Source: Sphingomonadales bacterium (lineage in GTDB: Bacteria; Pseudomonadota; Alphaproteobacteria; Sphingomonadales; Sphingomonadaceae). Taken from it: a stretch of 64,000 bases of DNA. The position numbers were made by a program, and so were the translations under genes. This document shows positions 16,733 through 26,137 of this stretch, in pieces. The notes beneath the pieces were generated by a model, which made no database searches, was not told where the DNA came from, and worked only from the letters and a program-made list of their open reading frames with translations. The stretch lies in assembly GCA_017309275.1 (NCBI GenBank), contig JAFKLT010000039.1:31746-95745 (forward strand), read 5' to 3'. How positions within the stretch are numbered: the stretch's first letter is position 1; each line of letters opens with the position of its first letter.

Positions 16733-18004
16733 TTGAGCAGCATGTTCGCTTTGTTGATGCTGGCTATGGGGACGTCGGGGGATGTTTTGATCCAGGCCGG
16801 CGATATTATTGCGATTCCTGGAGAAAAATCGATCGGCCCGGGGACGGTCGTGGTGCGTGACGGGCGGATTGCGGAGATCTTGCCTGGGTTTGTGGAGCGG
16901 GAAGGGGTACGGTCGGTCGATCTCAGGACGCAGACTTTGCTGCCCGGACTGATCGACACTCATGTCCATTTCAGCTTCTCGCCCGAGACCAAGCTCTGGT
17001 CGGCCGCGATCGACACGCCCGAGGATGTCGCACTGTTTGCTTTTTCCAATGCGAAAAAGACGCTGGAGGCTGGGTTCACGACGGTTCGCGACGTCGGGTC
17101 GGACGGCTATTCGATCCACGCGCTGCGCGACGCGGTCAACGAGGGCACCGTCGTTGGTCCGCGCATCTTTCTGTCGGGAACGTCGCTGTCGATTGTCGGC
17201 GGCCACGGCGACATGTCGGGCCTCAACCGCAAGGCGACCGAGGCGCTGTACCCTTACGATTATACCGGAGCGTGCACCGGAGCCGTCGAATGCGCGCTGC
17301 GGGTGCGCGAAGCGGCGAAATATGGCGCCGACCTGATCAAGATCACGTCGACCGGCGGTATCATGTCGCAGCAGGCGCGCGGGCTGGGTCAGCATCTGAC
17401 CAACGAGGAACTCGACGCGATCGTCACCACCGCGCACAGCCTGGGACTGAAGGTCGCGGCGCACGCACACGGCGCCGAGGGCGTCACCGCCTCGGTCCGT
17501 GCGGGGGTCGATTCGATCGAACACGGCACCTATCTGGACGAGGAAACCGCGAAGCTGATGGCAAAGCGCGGAACCTGGCTCGTGCCGACGCTGGGCCTAC
17601 TCGACGGGCGGAAGGACGCCGATGCCAGTCCGGCGGTGCGCGCGAAGATGGCCGAGGCGCGCCGCGTCGCGGGCCAGAACATCCGCCTGGCGGTCAAGTA
17701 CAAGCTCAACATCGCCTTCGGCACCGACGCCGGCGTGTCGCCGCACGGCGAGAATGCACGGCAGTTCCGCCATATGGTGGAGCAGGGACCGATGACGCCG
17801 ATGGCGGCGCTCCGTTCGGCGACGGTCGATGCCGCCGCGCTGTTGGATCAGTCGGACAATATCGGCACGATCGAAGTCGGGAAATATGCCGACATGGTGG
17901 CGGTCGCCGGCGATCCCTATCGCGACATAACCGTGCTGGAACATGTCTCGACAGTGATCAAGGGCGGGCAGATCATCGTGCGCGATAGCGACGGGCGCCC
18001 GTAA
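16733..18004 (+). CDS. COG1228 amidohydrolase (prolidase / Xaa-Arg-Lys carboxypeptidase type)
   Basis: 423 residues. Start TTG 16733 has an ideal GGGAGGA site seven bases upstream; the ATG at 16742 is too far from it. A short hydrophobic N-terminus may be a signal peptide. Metal ligands are in place: DTHVHFS (HxH), LIKITSTGG (carboxylated Lys), VAAHAHG, SIEHGT and GTDAGV (catalytic Asp). Characterised members of this COG1228 branch, including Caulobacter Cc2672 and related prolidases, cleave dipeptides ending in Arg, Lys or Pro. Beside an ALDH7 gene and a cationic amino acid permease, Xaa-Lys/Arg peptides are a reasonable substrate guess. First gene of a rightward operon. Confidence 0.85.
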   Translation: MSSMFALLMLAMGTSGDVLIQAGDIIAIPGEKSIGPGTVVVRDGRIAEILPGFVEREGVRSVDLRTQTLLPGLIDTHVHFSFSPETKLWSAAIDTPEDVALFAFSNAKKTLEAGFTTVRDVGSDGYSIHALRDAVNEGTVVGPRIFLSGTSLSIVGGHGDMSGLNRKATEALYPYDYTGACTGAVECALRVREAAKYGADLIKITSTGGIMSQQARGLGQHLTNEELDAIVTTAHSLGLKVAAHAHGAEGVTASVRAGVDSIEHGTYLDEETAKLMAKRGTWLVPTLGLLDGRKDADASPAVRAKMAEARRVAGQNIRLAVKYKLNIAFGTDAGVSPHGENARQFRHMVEQGPMTPMAALRSATVDAAALLDQSDNIGTIEVGKYADMVAVAGDPYRDITVLEHVSTVIKGGQIIVRDSDGRP

Positions 18005-18052
18005 CTGCACTGTTCAAAAACCATATCACTCCCCCTTTCAACGGACGAAAAG

Positions 18053-19621
18053 ATGAATGCTCTCGATACGATGATGTCTTCCAATACTGCCAACTCCGCC
18101 GAGGCGCCGTTTGCCGGCACGGTCGCTGCTCTATTCGATCGGCTGGGCCTGTCGCTGGGTGGGCGGCAGGGAACGGAACTGACGGTCTTTTCGCCGATCG
18201 ACGGCTCGACGCTCGCCGGGCTGCGCACCGACAAGGCGGCTGACATGGATGCGATGGTCGCGAACGCGCGCGCCGCATTTTCGGCCTGGAAGGATGTGCC
18301 CGCCCCGCATCGCGGCGAGCTGATCCGCCGTTACGGCCTGCTCGTGCGCGAGCATAAGGAGGAATTGTCGCAGCTTCTGACGATCGAAAACGGCAAGATC
18401 CTGACCGAAGCGCGCGGCGAGGTGCAGGAGGTCATCGACATCTGCGAATATGCCGTTGGCCTGTCGCGCCAGCTTTTCGGCCTGACCATCGCGTCTGAGC
18501 GCGCCGAGCACCGGCTGACCGAATATTGGCATCCGCTGGGCGTGCTCGGGCTGATCTCCGCCTTCAATTTTCCTGCCGCCGTCTGGGCATGGGGCACCAC
18601 TGTCGCGCTCGTCTGTGGCGATAGCGCGATCTGGAAGCCGTCCGAAAAGACGCCGCTGACCGCGCTAGCCTTTTGCGGCCTGCTGCAAAAGGTCGCCGCA
18701 GACTATGAGCTTGCGCCCGATCATCTGGTGCAGATCGCCATCGGCGATGCCGCATGCGGAACGATGCTGGCCGATCATCCCGACGTCGCGATCGTCAGCG
18801 CGACGGGCAGCGTCCGCATGGGACAGGATGTCGGCGTGCGCGTCCAGCGCCGCTTCGGCCGCCCGGTCCTGGAACTTGGCGGGAATAATGCCGCGATCAT
18901 CGCGCCGAGCGCCGACATCGGCCTGGCCCTGCGCGGAACCATCTTTGCCGCGACCGGCACCTGCGGCCAGCGCTGCACGACGCTGCGCCGCCTGATCGTT
19001 CACGAGGATATCCGTGCCGACTTCGTCAAGCGCCTGGTCGCCGCCGTCGGCAGCCTCAACATCGGCAGCCCGCTGGACGATGCGACGCACGTCGGGCCGC
19101 TGATCGACAAGGCGGCGTTCGACGCGATGCAGCGCGCGCTTGAGCAGGCGCGCCGCGATGGCGGGATCGTCCACGGCGGCGACCGCATCGAGATCGAGGG
19201 TTCAGACGCTTATTATGTCCGCCCCGCGATCGTCGAGATGCCGGCGCAGAGCGATATCGTGCGCGAGGAAACCTTTGCGCCGATCCTCTATGTCCTGCCG
19301 TACACGGCTTTCGACGAAGCGATCGCGCTGCAGAATGGCGTGCCGCAGGGCCTGTCGTCGTGCGTCTTTACCAGCGACGTGCGCGAGGCGGAGAAATTCC
19401 AGTCGGCGCAGGGCAGCGACTGCGGCATCGTCAACGTCAACATCGGGACGAGTGGTGCCGAGATCGGCGGCGCGTTCGGCGGCGAAAAGGTGACCGGCGG
19501 CGGCCGCGTGTCGGGGTCCGACAGCTGGAAGAATTATATGCGCCGCGTCACCGCGACGGTTAATTATTCGACATCGCTTCCGCTCGCACAGGGCGTGAAG
19601 TTCGATCTCGACATCGATTGA
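18053..19621 (+). CDS. amaB: ALDH7-type aldehyde dehydrogenase, L-aminoadipate-semialdehyde dehydrogenase-like
   Basis: 522 residues. FNFPAAVWAWGTTVALVCGDSAIWKPSEKTPLT binds NAD, LELGGNNAAIIAP carries the general-base Glu, and GTCGQRCTTLRRL holds the catalytic Cys in the wording typical of ALDH7/antiquitin. The C-terminal segment IVNVNIGTSGAEIGGAFGGEKVTGGGRVSGSDSWKNYMRR is diagnostic for the AmaB/Pcd branch, which oxidises piperidine-6-carboxylate/aminoadipate semialdehyde to L-2-aminoadipate in lysine breakdown. Closely related semialdehydes cannot be excluded. No lysine dehydrogenase or aminotransferase feeding it is in the window. It lies 48 bases after the amidohydrolase. Confidence 0.88.
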   Translation: MNALDTMMSSNTANSAEAPFAGTVAALFDRLGLSLGGRQGTELTVFSPIDGSTLAGLRTDKAADMDAMVANARAAFSAWKDVPAPHRGELIRRYGLLVREHKEELSQLLTIENGKILTEARGEVQEVIDICEYAVGLSRQLFGLTIASERAEHRLTEYWHPLGVLGLISAFNFPAAVWAWGTTVALVCGDSAIWKPSEKTPLTALAFCGLLQKVAADYELAPDHLVQIAIGDAACGTMLADHPDVAIVSATGSVRMGQDVGVRVQRRFGRPVLELGGNNAAIIAPSADIGLALRGTIFAATGTCGQRCTTLRRLIVHEDIRADFVKRLVAAVGSLNIGSPLDDATHVGPLIDKAAFDAMQRALEQARRDGGIVHGGDRIEIEGSDAYYVRPAIVEMPAQSDIVREETFAPILYVLPYTAFDEAIALQNGVPQGLSSCVFTSDVREAEKFQSAQGSDCGIVNVNIGTSGAEIGGAFGGEKVTGGGRVSGSDSWKNYMRRVTATVNYSTSLPLAQGVKFDLDID

Positions 19622-19651
19622 AGACCCAGGATTTTTCGGAGAGGATTTAAG

Positions 19652-20638
19652 ATGAACCCCAGGCATTTGAAATTGCTGGCATCGGCCTGTTTGCTGATGG
19701 TCGCCGCACCGGCAGCCGCGCAGGAGGGCAGCTTTCAGGGCACGTCGCTGCTCGGTCAGCCGATGGTCACCGGCCCCGCGCGTAACGCGAACGTCGCCGC
19801 GACCGAAACGCTGGAGCGCGCCGCGCGCGAAGCGAAGGCGGCGTTCGAGGCGAACATGACCGTCGACAATGCGACCTGGTATGGCCGCGTGCTCTTCTAT
19901 CAGGGCTATACCAAGGAATCGGCGGCAGTTTACGATCAGGCGCTCAAGCGCTTTCCCAATTCGGGCAAGCTGCTCCGCCACCGCGCGCATCGGCACTTTT
20001 CGCTGCGCGAGTTCGACAAGTCGATCGAGCTGGGGCTGAAGGCGGCGAAGCTGTACGAAAACCAGCCGCTGGAACGCGAAAAGCCGGGCCCGGACTATTT
20101 CCCGGGCGACCCTGACGTGGTGCAATATTATCTCTATTACCACCTCGGCCAGGCCTATTTCGGCAAGCATGACTTCGACAATGCGGCGAAGTGGTTCGCC
20201 AAGTCGGCGGAGGCGGCATCCTTCACGCACGACCTGGATGCGCGGACGGCCAATGGCTATTGGGAATATCTGTCGCTGGCGCGCGGCGGGCGGATGCGCG
20301 ACGCGCAGAAGGTACTCGACAGCTATGACCTGACGCTGTTCGAGGTGCACCCGAACGGCGGATCGGACACTTATTTCGACGGCCTGCAACTGTTCAAGGG
20401 CAACCGCGCCGCCGACAGCTTCTTCAGCGACAAGGACAGCGGCCGCGCTTTTGCGACCGCCGACGGGGTCGCGGCTTCGACGGCTTACAGCCTGGCCAAT
20501 TACTACATCCTGCGCGGCGAGGCGGAGAAGGCGAAGCCGTGGCTGAAGCGGTCGATCAACGTCGATAGCTGGGGCTTCTTCGCGCGCATCCAGGCCGAAG
20601 CCGATTGGTTGCTGCTGTTTCCGAACGAAAAGCCGTGA
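19652..20638 (+). CDS. exported TPR-repeat protein, paralogue of the 11210-12148 product
   Basis: 328 residues with signal peptide MNPRHLKLLASACLLMVAAPAAAQ and TPR-like helices (ATWYGRVLFYQGYTKESAAVYDQALKRFPNSGKLLRHRAHRHFSLREFDKSIELGLKAAKL, then YYLYYHLGQAYFGKHDFDNAAKWFAKSAEAA). Order and wording match the other exported TPR protein of the island. It follows the dehydrogenase by 30 bases and precedes the permease by 60. Function unknown. Confidence 0.85.
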   Translation: MNPRHLKLLASACLLMVAAPAAAQEGSFQGTSLLGQPMVTGPARNANVAATETLERAAREAKAAFEANMTVDNATWYGRVLFYQGYTKESAAVYDQALKRFPNSGKLLRHRAHRHFSLREFDKSIELGLKAAKLYENQPLEREKPGPDYFPGDPDVVQYYLYYHLGQAYFGKHDFDNAAKWFAKSAEAASFTHDLDARTANGYWEYLSLARGGRMRDAQKVLDSYDLTLFEVHPNGGSDTYFDGLQLFKGNRAADSFFSDKDSGRAFATADGVAASTAYSLANYYILRGEAEKAKPWLKRSINVDSWGFFARIQAEADWLLLFPNEKP

Positions 20639-20698
20639 GCTGAAACGCTGGGATGAAGGACGGACCCGAACAACGGGCCGGATATCTGGGAGACGCAC

Positions 20699-22111
20699 GT
20701 GAACAATTGGACCCGCCGTAAACCCATGGCGCCGGCCGGCGAGCGCAGCGCCGACGCGCTGCCGCCCAGCCTGTCCTGGCCGCAGCTCATGGCCCTCGGC
20801 GTCGGCGCGATCATCGGGACAGGCATCCTGACCCTGATCGGCGTCGGCGTCGATCGGGCGGGTCCCGCCGTGCTGGTATCGTTCGCGATCGCGGGCGCAG
20901 TGTGCGCCTGCGCCGCGCTCGCCTATGCCGAGCTGTCGTCGATGATGCCGGCGGCGGGCAGCGCCTACAGCTATTCCTATGCCGGGCTGGGCGAGGCCTT
21001 TGCGTGGATTGTCGGCTGGAGCCTGATCCTCGAATATTCGCTCGTCGTGTCGACCGTGGCGGTCGGATGGTCGGGCTATGCGTCGCCTTTGTTGATGGGG
21101 ATCGGTTTCCCGGAGGCATTGACGCGCGGGCCCGAGCTCGGCGGGCTGATCAATCTGCCCGCCATTGCGATCATTGCGGTGGTAGCCGGCCTGTTATTGC
21201 TGGGGACGCGCGAAAGCGCTCGGATCAATTCGGTGCTGGTCGTCGTGAAGATCGTCACGCTGATGCTGTTCGTCGGTTACACGCTGCCCCATTTCGATGC
21301 CGCGAACCTCGATCCCTTCATGCCCTATGGCTATCCGGCGACCGTCGGCAGCGACGGCGTGCAGCGCGGGGTGATGGCGGCCGCCGCGATCATCTTCTTT
21401 GCCTTCTATGGCTTCGACGCGATTTCGACGGCCGCCGAGGAAACCAAGCGGCCGTCGCGCGATCTGCCGATCGCGATTATCGGATCGATGGCCGTCTGCA
21501 CGCTGATCTATATGCTCGTCGCCGCCGCCGCCGTCGGCGCGGTTCCGTTTGCGCGTTTCGCCGACAGCCCCGAGCCGCTGGCACTGATCCTTCGCTCGAT
21601 GGGGCAGGGTGGTATCGCGCAGATCGTGGCGACGACCGCTGTGGTGGCGTTGCCTACCGTCCTGCTGGCCTTTCTTTACGGGCAAAGCCGGATTTTCCTG
21701 GCGATGGCGCGCGATGGCTTTCTGCCGTCGCGGCTCGCGCATATCTCGCGGCGCGGGACACCGGTGCGGATCACGTTGCTCACGGCGGTGATCGTGGCGG
21801 TGCTCGCCGGGCTGCTCCCGATCGGCAAGGTTGCGGCGTTGGCGAATGCGGGAACGTTGATCGCCTTCATCGCGGTCGGCATCTGCCTGCTGGTCCTGCG
21901 CCGCCGCGCGCCCGATGCACCCCGGCCGTTCCGCGTTCGCGCGGCGTGGCTGGTCGGGTTGGGGACGATCGGCGGCTGCCTCTATCTGTTTTTCAGCCTT
22001 CCGTTCGAAACTTTGCTCTGGTGCCTGGTCTGGAACCTGATCGGCCTGGCGATCTATGCCGTCTATGGCCAGCGGCGCAGCAAGCTGCAGCAACAGGACC
22101 CCGCCATCTAA
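20699..22111 (+). CDS. APC-family cationic amino acid permease
   Basis: 470 residues, about 12 membrane helices. GVGAIIGTGILTLIGVGVDRAGPAVLVSFAIAGAVCACAALAYAELSSMMPAAGSAYSYSYAGLGEAFAWIVGWSLILEY is typical of the CAT/YhdG branch that imports lysine, arginine or ornithine. GTG 20699 has GGGAG six bases upstream. As last gene of the amidohydrolase-ALDH7-TPR operon it would bring the released amino acid into the cytoplasm. Confidence 0.9.
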   Translation: MNNWTRRKPMAPAGERSADALPPSLSWPQLMALGVGAIIGTGILTLIGVGVDRAGPAVLVSFAIAGAVCACAALAYAELSSMMPAAGSAYSYSYAGLGEAFAWIVGWSLILEYSLVVSTVAVGWSGYASPLLMGIGFPEALTRGPELGGLINLPAIAIIAVVAGLLLLGTRESARINSVLVVVKIVTLMLFVGYTLPHFDAANLDPFMPYGYPATVGSDGVQRGVMAAAAIIFFAFYGFDAISTAAEETKRPSRDLPIAIIGSMAVCTLIYMLVAAAAVGAVPFARFADSPEPLALILRSMGQGGIAQIVATTAVVALPTVLLAFLYGQSRIFLAMARDGFLPSRLAHISRRGTPVRITLLTAVIVAVLAGLLPIGKVAALANAGTLIAFIAVGICLLVLRRRAPDAPRPFRVRAAWLVGLGTIGGCLYLFFSLPFETLLWCLVWNLIGLAIYAVYGQRRSKLQQQDPAI

Positions 22112-22189
22112 AGATCGTGCCTTCCGCTCGCGATGGCAGGCGGAGGGTATCGTGCTTGACTGCCGCTGCGGCGGGACTAGCAGTTTGGC

Positions 22190-23230
22190 ATGTTCGATCT
22201 GTCGCGCGGCCGCTCCGGCACGGAGCCCACCATCAACGATGTCGCCGCCGCAGCCGGGGTGTCGATCCGTACCGTATCGCGCGTCCTCAACAATTCGCCG
22301 AAGGTCAATGACGAGACGCGGACGCGGATAAAGGAGGCGATCGCCAGCCTGGGGTTTCGGCCCAGCGCGCGCGCGCGCGGCCTTGCCACCGGGCGATCCT
22401 ATCTGATTGGCGCGATCCACAATGATCGGAACGCGTTGGTCATCGACACGATACAGCGCGGCATCGTCGCCGAGGCGTCGGCGCGCGGGTATGAACTCGT
22501 CGTCCACCCGACGCCTACAGGCAATGACGGATCGGTCGAGGATGTGCTCGATTTCGTGCACCGGTCGCGCGTCGATGGCGTGATCGTCATGCCGCCGGTG
22601 TCGGGCGTCGCTGGCATGGGTCAGGCGCTTGCCGAGGCAAAGGTGCCGGCGGTGGCGCTGTCCGCCGTGGCGATCCCCGATTTCTCATCGATCCTGCTGT
22701 CCGACGAACGCGCGGCGGCGGCGGAGGTCGCGCGCTATTTCATCGCGCATGGGCACCGTCGGATCGCGCTGATCAACGGTCCGCTGGGCGTCGTTTCTGC
22801 CGCCGAACGCCGCGCAGGCTTCGTTGCCGCCCTTGCCGAGGCGGGCCTCGATCCGGCGGGAGAGGCCGAGGGGGATTATGATTTCGATTCGGGCTTTGCC
22901 GCGGCGGAAAAGCTGCTCGCGCTCGACCCGCGTCCGACCGCGATCTTCGCGGCGAACGACATCATGGCGGCAGCGCTGCTGAAGGCCGCGGCAGCGCGCA
23001 GTATTGCGGTGCCTGCCGAGCTTTCGGTGGTCGGCTTTGACGGCAGCGCGATCGCGCGCATGCTTGCCCCGGCGCTGACGACCGTGGCGCGTCCGTTGGG
23101 GGATATGGCGGTGCAGGCGACGCGCCGCCTGATCGACCTGATCGAGGGCGGCGACGATCGCTCCGACCTTGCCGCCGTGCTGCGCCTGGTCGAGGGCGGA
23201 TCGAGCGGCGCGGTGCCAGCCGAGGGCTAG
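22190..23230 (+). CDS. LacI-family regulator of the hexuronate cluster
   Basis: 346 residues. DNA-binding head PTINDVAAAAGVSIRTVSRVLNNSPKVNDETRTRIKEAIASLGFRPSARARGLATGRSYLIG, followed by a periplasmic-binding-like sensor domain (AIFAANDIMAAALL, ELSVVGFDGSAIARMLAPALTTVARPLGDMA). It converges on the reductase gene with a four-base overlap. The two perfect palindromes in the uxaC/uxaA promoter (26096-26109 and 26138-26151) are the expected operators; a hexuronate-derived inducer is inferred. Confidence 0.9.
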   Translation: MFDLSRGRSGTEPTINDVAAAAGVSIRTVSRVLNNSPKVNDETRTRIKEAIASLGFRPSARARGLATGRSYLIGAIHNDRNALVIDTIQRGIVAEASARGYELVVHPTPTGNDGSVEDVLDFVHRSRVDGVIVMPPVSGVAGMGQALAEAKVPAVALSAVAIPDFSSILLSDERAAAAEVARYFIAHGHRRIALINGPLGVVSAAERRAGFVAALAEAGLDPAGEAEGDYDFDSGFAAAEKLLALDPRPTAIFAANDIMAAALLKAAAARSIAVPAELSVVGFDGSAIARMLAPALTTVARPLGDMAVQATRRLIDLIEGGDDRSDLAAVLRLVEGGSSGAVPAEG

Positions 23231-24648
23231 GCGGGTTCCCGCGCGAAGCCCGCCGGATCGGCGAGAGCGGCATGGGCACGCTCGATCGCCGACAGAAAAG
23301 CGGGGGCGTTCGCCAGATCGCCGAAGATTTCACGCATCGCCACGATCGCGCGCCAATCGCCACCGGCAGCGAGCAAACGGTCGGCCAGGGGATCGGTGAT
23401 CGGCTCGTCTGCCGATGCCGCGCGTTCGATGAACCGCAGCCACGCCGCGACCGGAACGGCGAGGCGGTCGACAGGGCGACCGGCGGCGAGGGCGTCGCGG
23501 ACCGTATCGAGGATGCGATAGGGCAGCTTTTGCGAACCGTCCCATGCGATCTGCGACAGGCGGTGCTCGATCGCCGGATTGGCGAAGCGCGCCAGGATCG
23601 ATCCGATATAGGCCGCGACGTCGAGGCCGGGCGGCGGAGCAAGCGACGGCGCGACATCCTCGCGCATCATTCGCTCGGCGAAACCGGCGAGGCGGTCGTC
23701 GGCCATCGCCGCCGCGACGGTCGCGTGACCGAGAGCGAGGCCGATATAAGCTAGGCTGGAATGCGCGCCGTTCAGCAGGCGCAGCTTCGCCGCCTCATAG
23801 CCGTGGACGTCACCCGCGAAGGTCACGCCCGCGACCTCCAGCGTCGGGCGCTCGCCCGCGAAATCATCCTCGATCACCCATTGGCTGAAGCGCTCGCGCT
23901 GAATCGGCCAGGCGTCGACCATGCCGGTCGCGTCGGAGACGCGCCGGCGCAGCATGTCGTCGGTCGCCGGGGTGATCGAATCGACCATTGCGTTGGGAAA
24001 GCGGACTTCGCCGTCGATCCAGCGCGTGGTCTCCGGGTCGGTCGCGGCGGCGAAGGCGCGGACCGCGCCGCCGAGCTTGCGGCCGTTGTTGGCGAGATTG
24101 TCGCACGACAAGAGCGTCGGTGCGGGCAGGCCGCGCCGTCGCCGCTCGCCCAGGCCCGCCGCCAGCCAGCCGATGATCGATCGCGGTTCGGCGGGGTTTT
24201 GCAGGTCCGACTGGATCGCGGGATGTCCGAAATCCAGCTCGCCCGCTGCGGTCAGGCAATATCCTTTCTCGGTGACGGTCATCGATATGATCCGCGTGTC
24301 CTCGCTCGCCAGGGCGGCGAGAATGGCGGCGCGCTCGTCGCCCGTCAGGATGCCGCGGATCGCGCCGATCACGCGATAGTCGGCTTCGGCATCGAGCCGT
24401 GCCAGCGTGTAGAGCCCGTCCTGCGGCGCAAGCGCGTCGGCGACGCCCCGCGAATTGAGGCTGATGGCGGTGATGCCCCAGCGCGGATCGTCGGCGAGCA
24501 ACCTGTCGAAGGCGGCGGCCTGGTGCGCGCGGTGAAAGGCGCCGGGGCCGAAATGGACCACGCCGCTGCGGACGCTCCGCCGGTCGTAATCGGGGCGGCC
24601 GATCGCGGCTGGAAGCGTGCCGAGCGCGGCATCGGACAGCCGGGTCAT
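23227..24648 (-). CDS. uxaB: mannitol-dehydrogenase-family hexuronate reductase (UxaB/UxuB type)
   Basis: 473 residues. VVHFGPGAFHRAHQAAAFDRLL is the family N-terminal signature; AKLRLLNGAHSSLAYIGLALGHATV carries the conserved Lys-x-x-x-x-N-x-x-H catalytic set. The family includes tagaturonate reductase (UxaB), fructuronate reductase (UxuB) and polyol dehydrogenases. Because UxaA but no mannonate dehydratase is present, tagaturonate to altronate is the best fit; the symbol is tentative. Start overlaps the uxaC stop by four bases. Confidence 0.82.
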   Translation of the reverse strand: MTRLSDAALGTLPAAIGRPDYDRRSVRSGVVHFGPGAFHRAHQAAAFDRLLADDPRWGITAISLNSRGVADALAPQDGLYTLARLDAEADYRVIGAIRGILTGDERAAILAALASEDTRIISMTVTEKGYCLTAAGELDFGHPAIQSDLQNPAEPRSIIGWLAAGLGERRRRGLPAPTLLSCDNLANNGRKLGGAVRAFAAATDPETTRWIDGEVRFPNAMVDSITPATDDMLRRRVSDATGMVDAWPIQRERFSQWVIEDDFAGERPTLEVAGVTFAGDVHGYEAAKLRLLNGAHSSLAYIGLALGHATVAAAMADDRLAGFAERMMREDVAPSLAPPPGLDVAAYIGSILARFANPAIEHRLSQIAWDGSQKLPYRILDTVRDALAAGRPVDRLAVPVAAWLRFIERAASADEPITDPLADRLLAAGGDWRAIVAMREIFGDLANAPAFLSAIERAHAALADPAGFAREPA

Positions 24649-26084
24649 GCAGCCTTCCGCGCCGGGGCGGCGGCGTCGAGCCCGTACGCTTTGCGGACCA
24701 GCCCGTTGGTAAGCTCATGCGCCAGCTCGGCCGCCTCCCAGTCGAGCAACCGATGTTCGGCGACGAGCCGCGCGAGGAAGCTGCAATCGATACGCCGCGC
24801 GACGTCGTGCCGCGCAGGGATCGACAGAAAGGCGCGCGTGTCGTCGTTGAAGCCGACGCTGTTGTAAAAGCCCGCGGTCTCCGTCGTCATCTCGCGGAAA
24901 CGGCGCATCGCCTCGGGGCTGTCGTGAAACCACCAGCTCGGGCCAAGGCGGAGGCAGGGATAATGCCCCGCCAGCGGCGCGAGTTCGCGCGCATAGGTCG
25001 ACTCGTCGAGGGTGAAGAGGATGATCGTGAGGTGGGGCTCGTTGCCGACGACGTCGAGCAGCGGCTTCAGCGCGTGGACATAGTCGGTGCGCATCGGGAT
25101 GTCGGCGCCCTTGTCGCGGCCGTGACTGTCGAACAGCCGCGCATTGTGGTTGCGGCACGCGCCGGGGTGGATCTGCATCGTCATGCCGTCCTCCACGCTC
25201 ATCTTCGCCATTTCGGTGAGCATCTGCGCGCGGAACAGCTCGGCGTCGGCGGCGTCGGCGCGGCCCGCCATCACGCGGCCGAACAGCGCCTCGCATGCGG
25301 CCGGCGACAGGTTGGCAGTCTGCGCGGTGGCAAAGCCATGGTCGGTCGCGGTGGCGCCGGCGGCGCGGAAATCGGCGCGGCGCTTTCGGTGCGCGGCGAG
25401 ATAGCCCGTCCAGCTTTCGACATCTTCGCCAGTCAACTCGGCGAAGCGGGCGAGGGCGGGGCGGAATTCCTCATGGTCGGGGTCGATCACCGAGTCGGGA
25501 CGATAGGTGGTGACGACGCGGCCCCGCCAGCCCGAACGCCGGATCGCCGCATGATGGTCGAGCGGATCGTCGGCGCCCTCGGTCGTGGCGAGAAAGTCGA
25601 TGTCGAACCGCTCGAAAAGCGCGCGCGGGCGAAAGGCGGGAGTGGCAAGGCTCGCGTTGATCCGGTCGTAATAATCGTCGGCGTTCGCCGCATCGAGCAG
25701 CGTGTCGAAACCGAAGACCTCTGCGAACACGTGGTCCAGCCACATCCGCGAAGGCGTCCCGCGAAACAGGTGGTAGTTGCCGGCGAAAAGCCGCCACGCC
25801 TCGCGGGGGTCGGTTGCTGGCGTGCCGTCGCGACGCGGCACGCGGAGCGCGTCCAGATCGACGCCCTGGCTGTAGAGCATGCGGAAGACATAATGGTCGG
25901 GCGCCAGCAGCAGCTCGGTCGCATTGTCCCACGGCGCGTCGGTCGCAAACCAGGCGGGGTCGGTGTGGCCATGCGGGCTGATGATCGGCAGGTCGGCGAC
26001 CTCCGCATAGAGCGCCCGCGCGATGTCGCGCGTCGTGGCATCGGCGGGAAAAAGGCGGTCGGGATGCAGGGTAAGGGCGGCCAT
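24645..26084 (-). CDS. uxaC: uronate isomerase UxaC
   Basis: 479 residues, full length. IISPHGHTDPAWF supplies the HxH metal pair, GTPSRMWLDHVF, FLATTEGADDPLDHH and GMTMQIHPGACRNHN are family signatures, and LFTLDESTYARELAPLAGHYP with GPSWWFHDSPEAM closes the barrel. It interconverts glucuronate/fructuronate and galacturonate/tagaturonate in the cytoplasm. Transcribed divergently from uxaA through a promoter region with two LacI-type operators, and followed by the reductase gene. Confidence 0.95.
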   Translation of the reverse strand: MAALTLHPDRLFPADATTRDIARALYAEVADLPIISPHGHTDPAWFATDAPWDNATELLLAPDHYVFRMLYSQGVDLDALRVPRRDGTPATDPREAWRLFAGNYHLFRGTPSRMWLDHVFAEVFGFDTLLDAANADDYYDRINASLATPAFRPRALFERFDIDFLATTEGADDPLDHHAAIRRSGWRGRVVTTYRPDSVIDPDHEEFRPALARFAELTGEDVESWTGYLAAHRKRRADFRAAGATATDHGFATAQTANLSPAACEALFGRVMAGRADAADAELFRAQMLTEMAKMSVEDGMTMQIHPGACRNHNARLFDSHGRDKGADIPMRTDYVHALKPLLDVVGNEPHLTIILFTLDESTYARELAPLAGHYPCLRLGPSWWFHDSPEAMRRFREMTTETAGFYNSVGFNDDTRAFLSIPARHDVARRIDCSFLARLVAEHRLLDWEAAELAHELTNGLVRKAYGLDAAAPARKAA

Positions 26085-26095
26085 GACGATTCCTG

Positions 26096-26109
26096 TGCTA
26101 GCGCTAGCA
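26096..26109. promoter_or_regulatory. LacI-type operator 1 (uxaC side)
   Basis: Perfect 14-base palindrome TGCTAGCGCTAGCA with the central CG typical of LacI-family sites. It lies 12 bases upstream of the uxaC start codon. Confidence 0.8.
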
Positions 26110-26137
26110 TGCGTTAAGTGTGACGCTTAGGCGCTTG

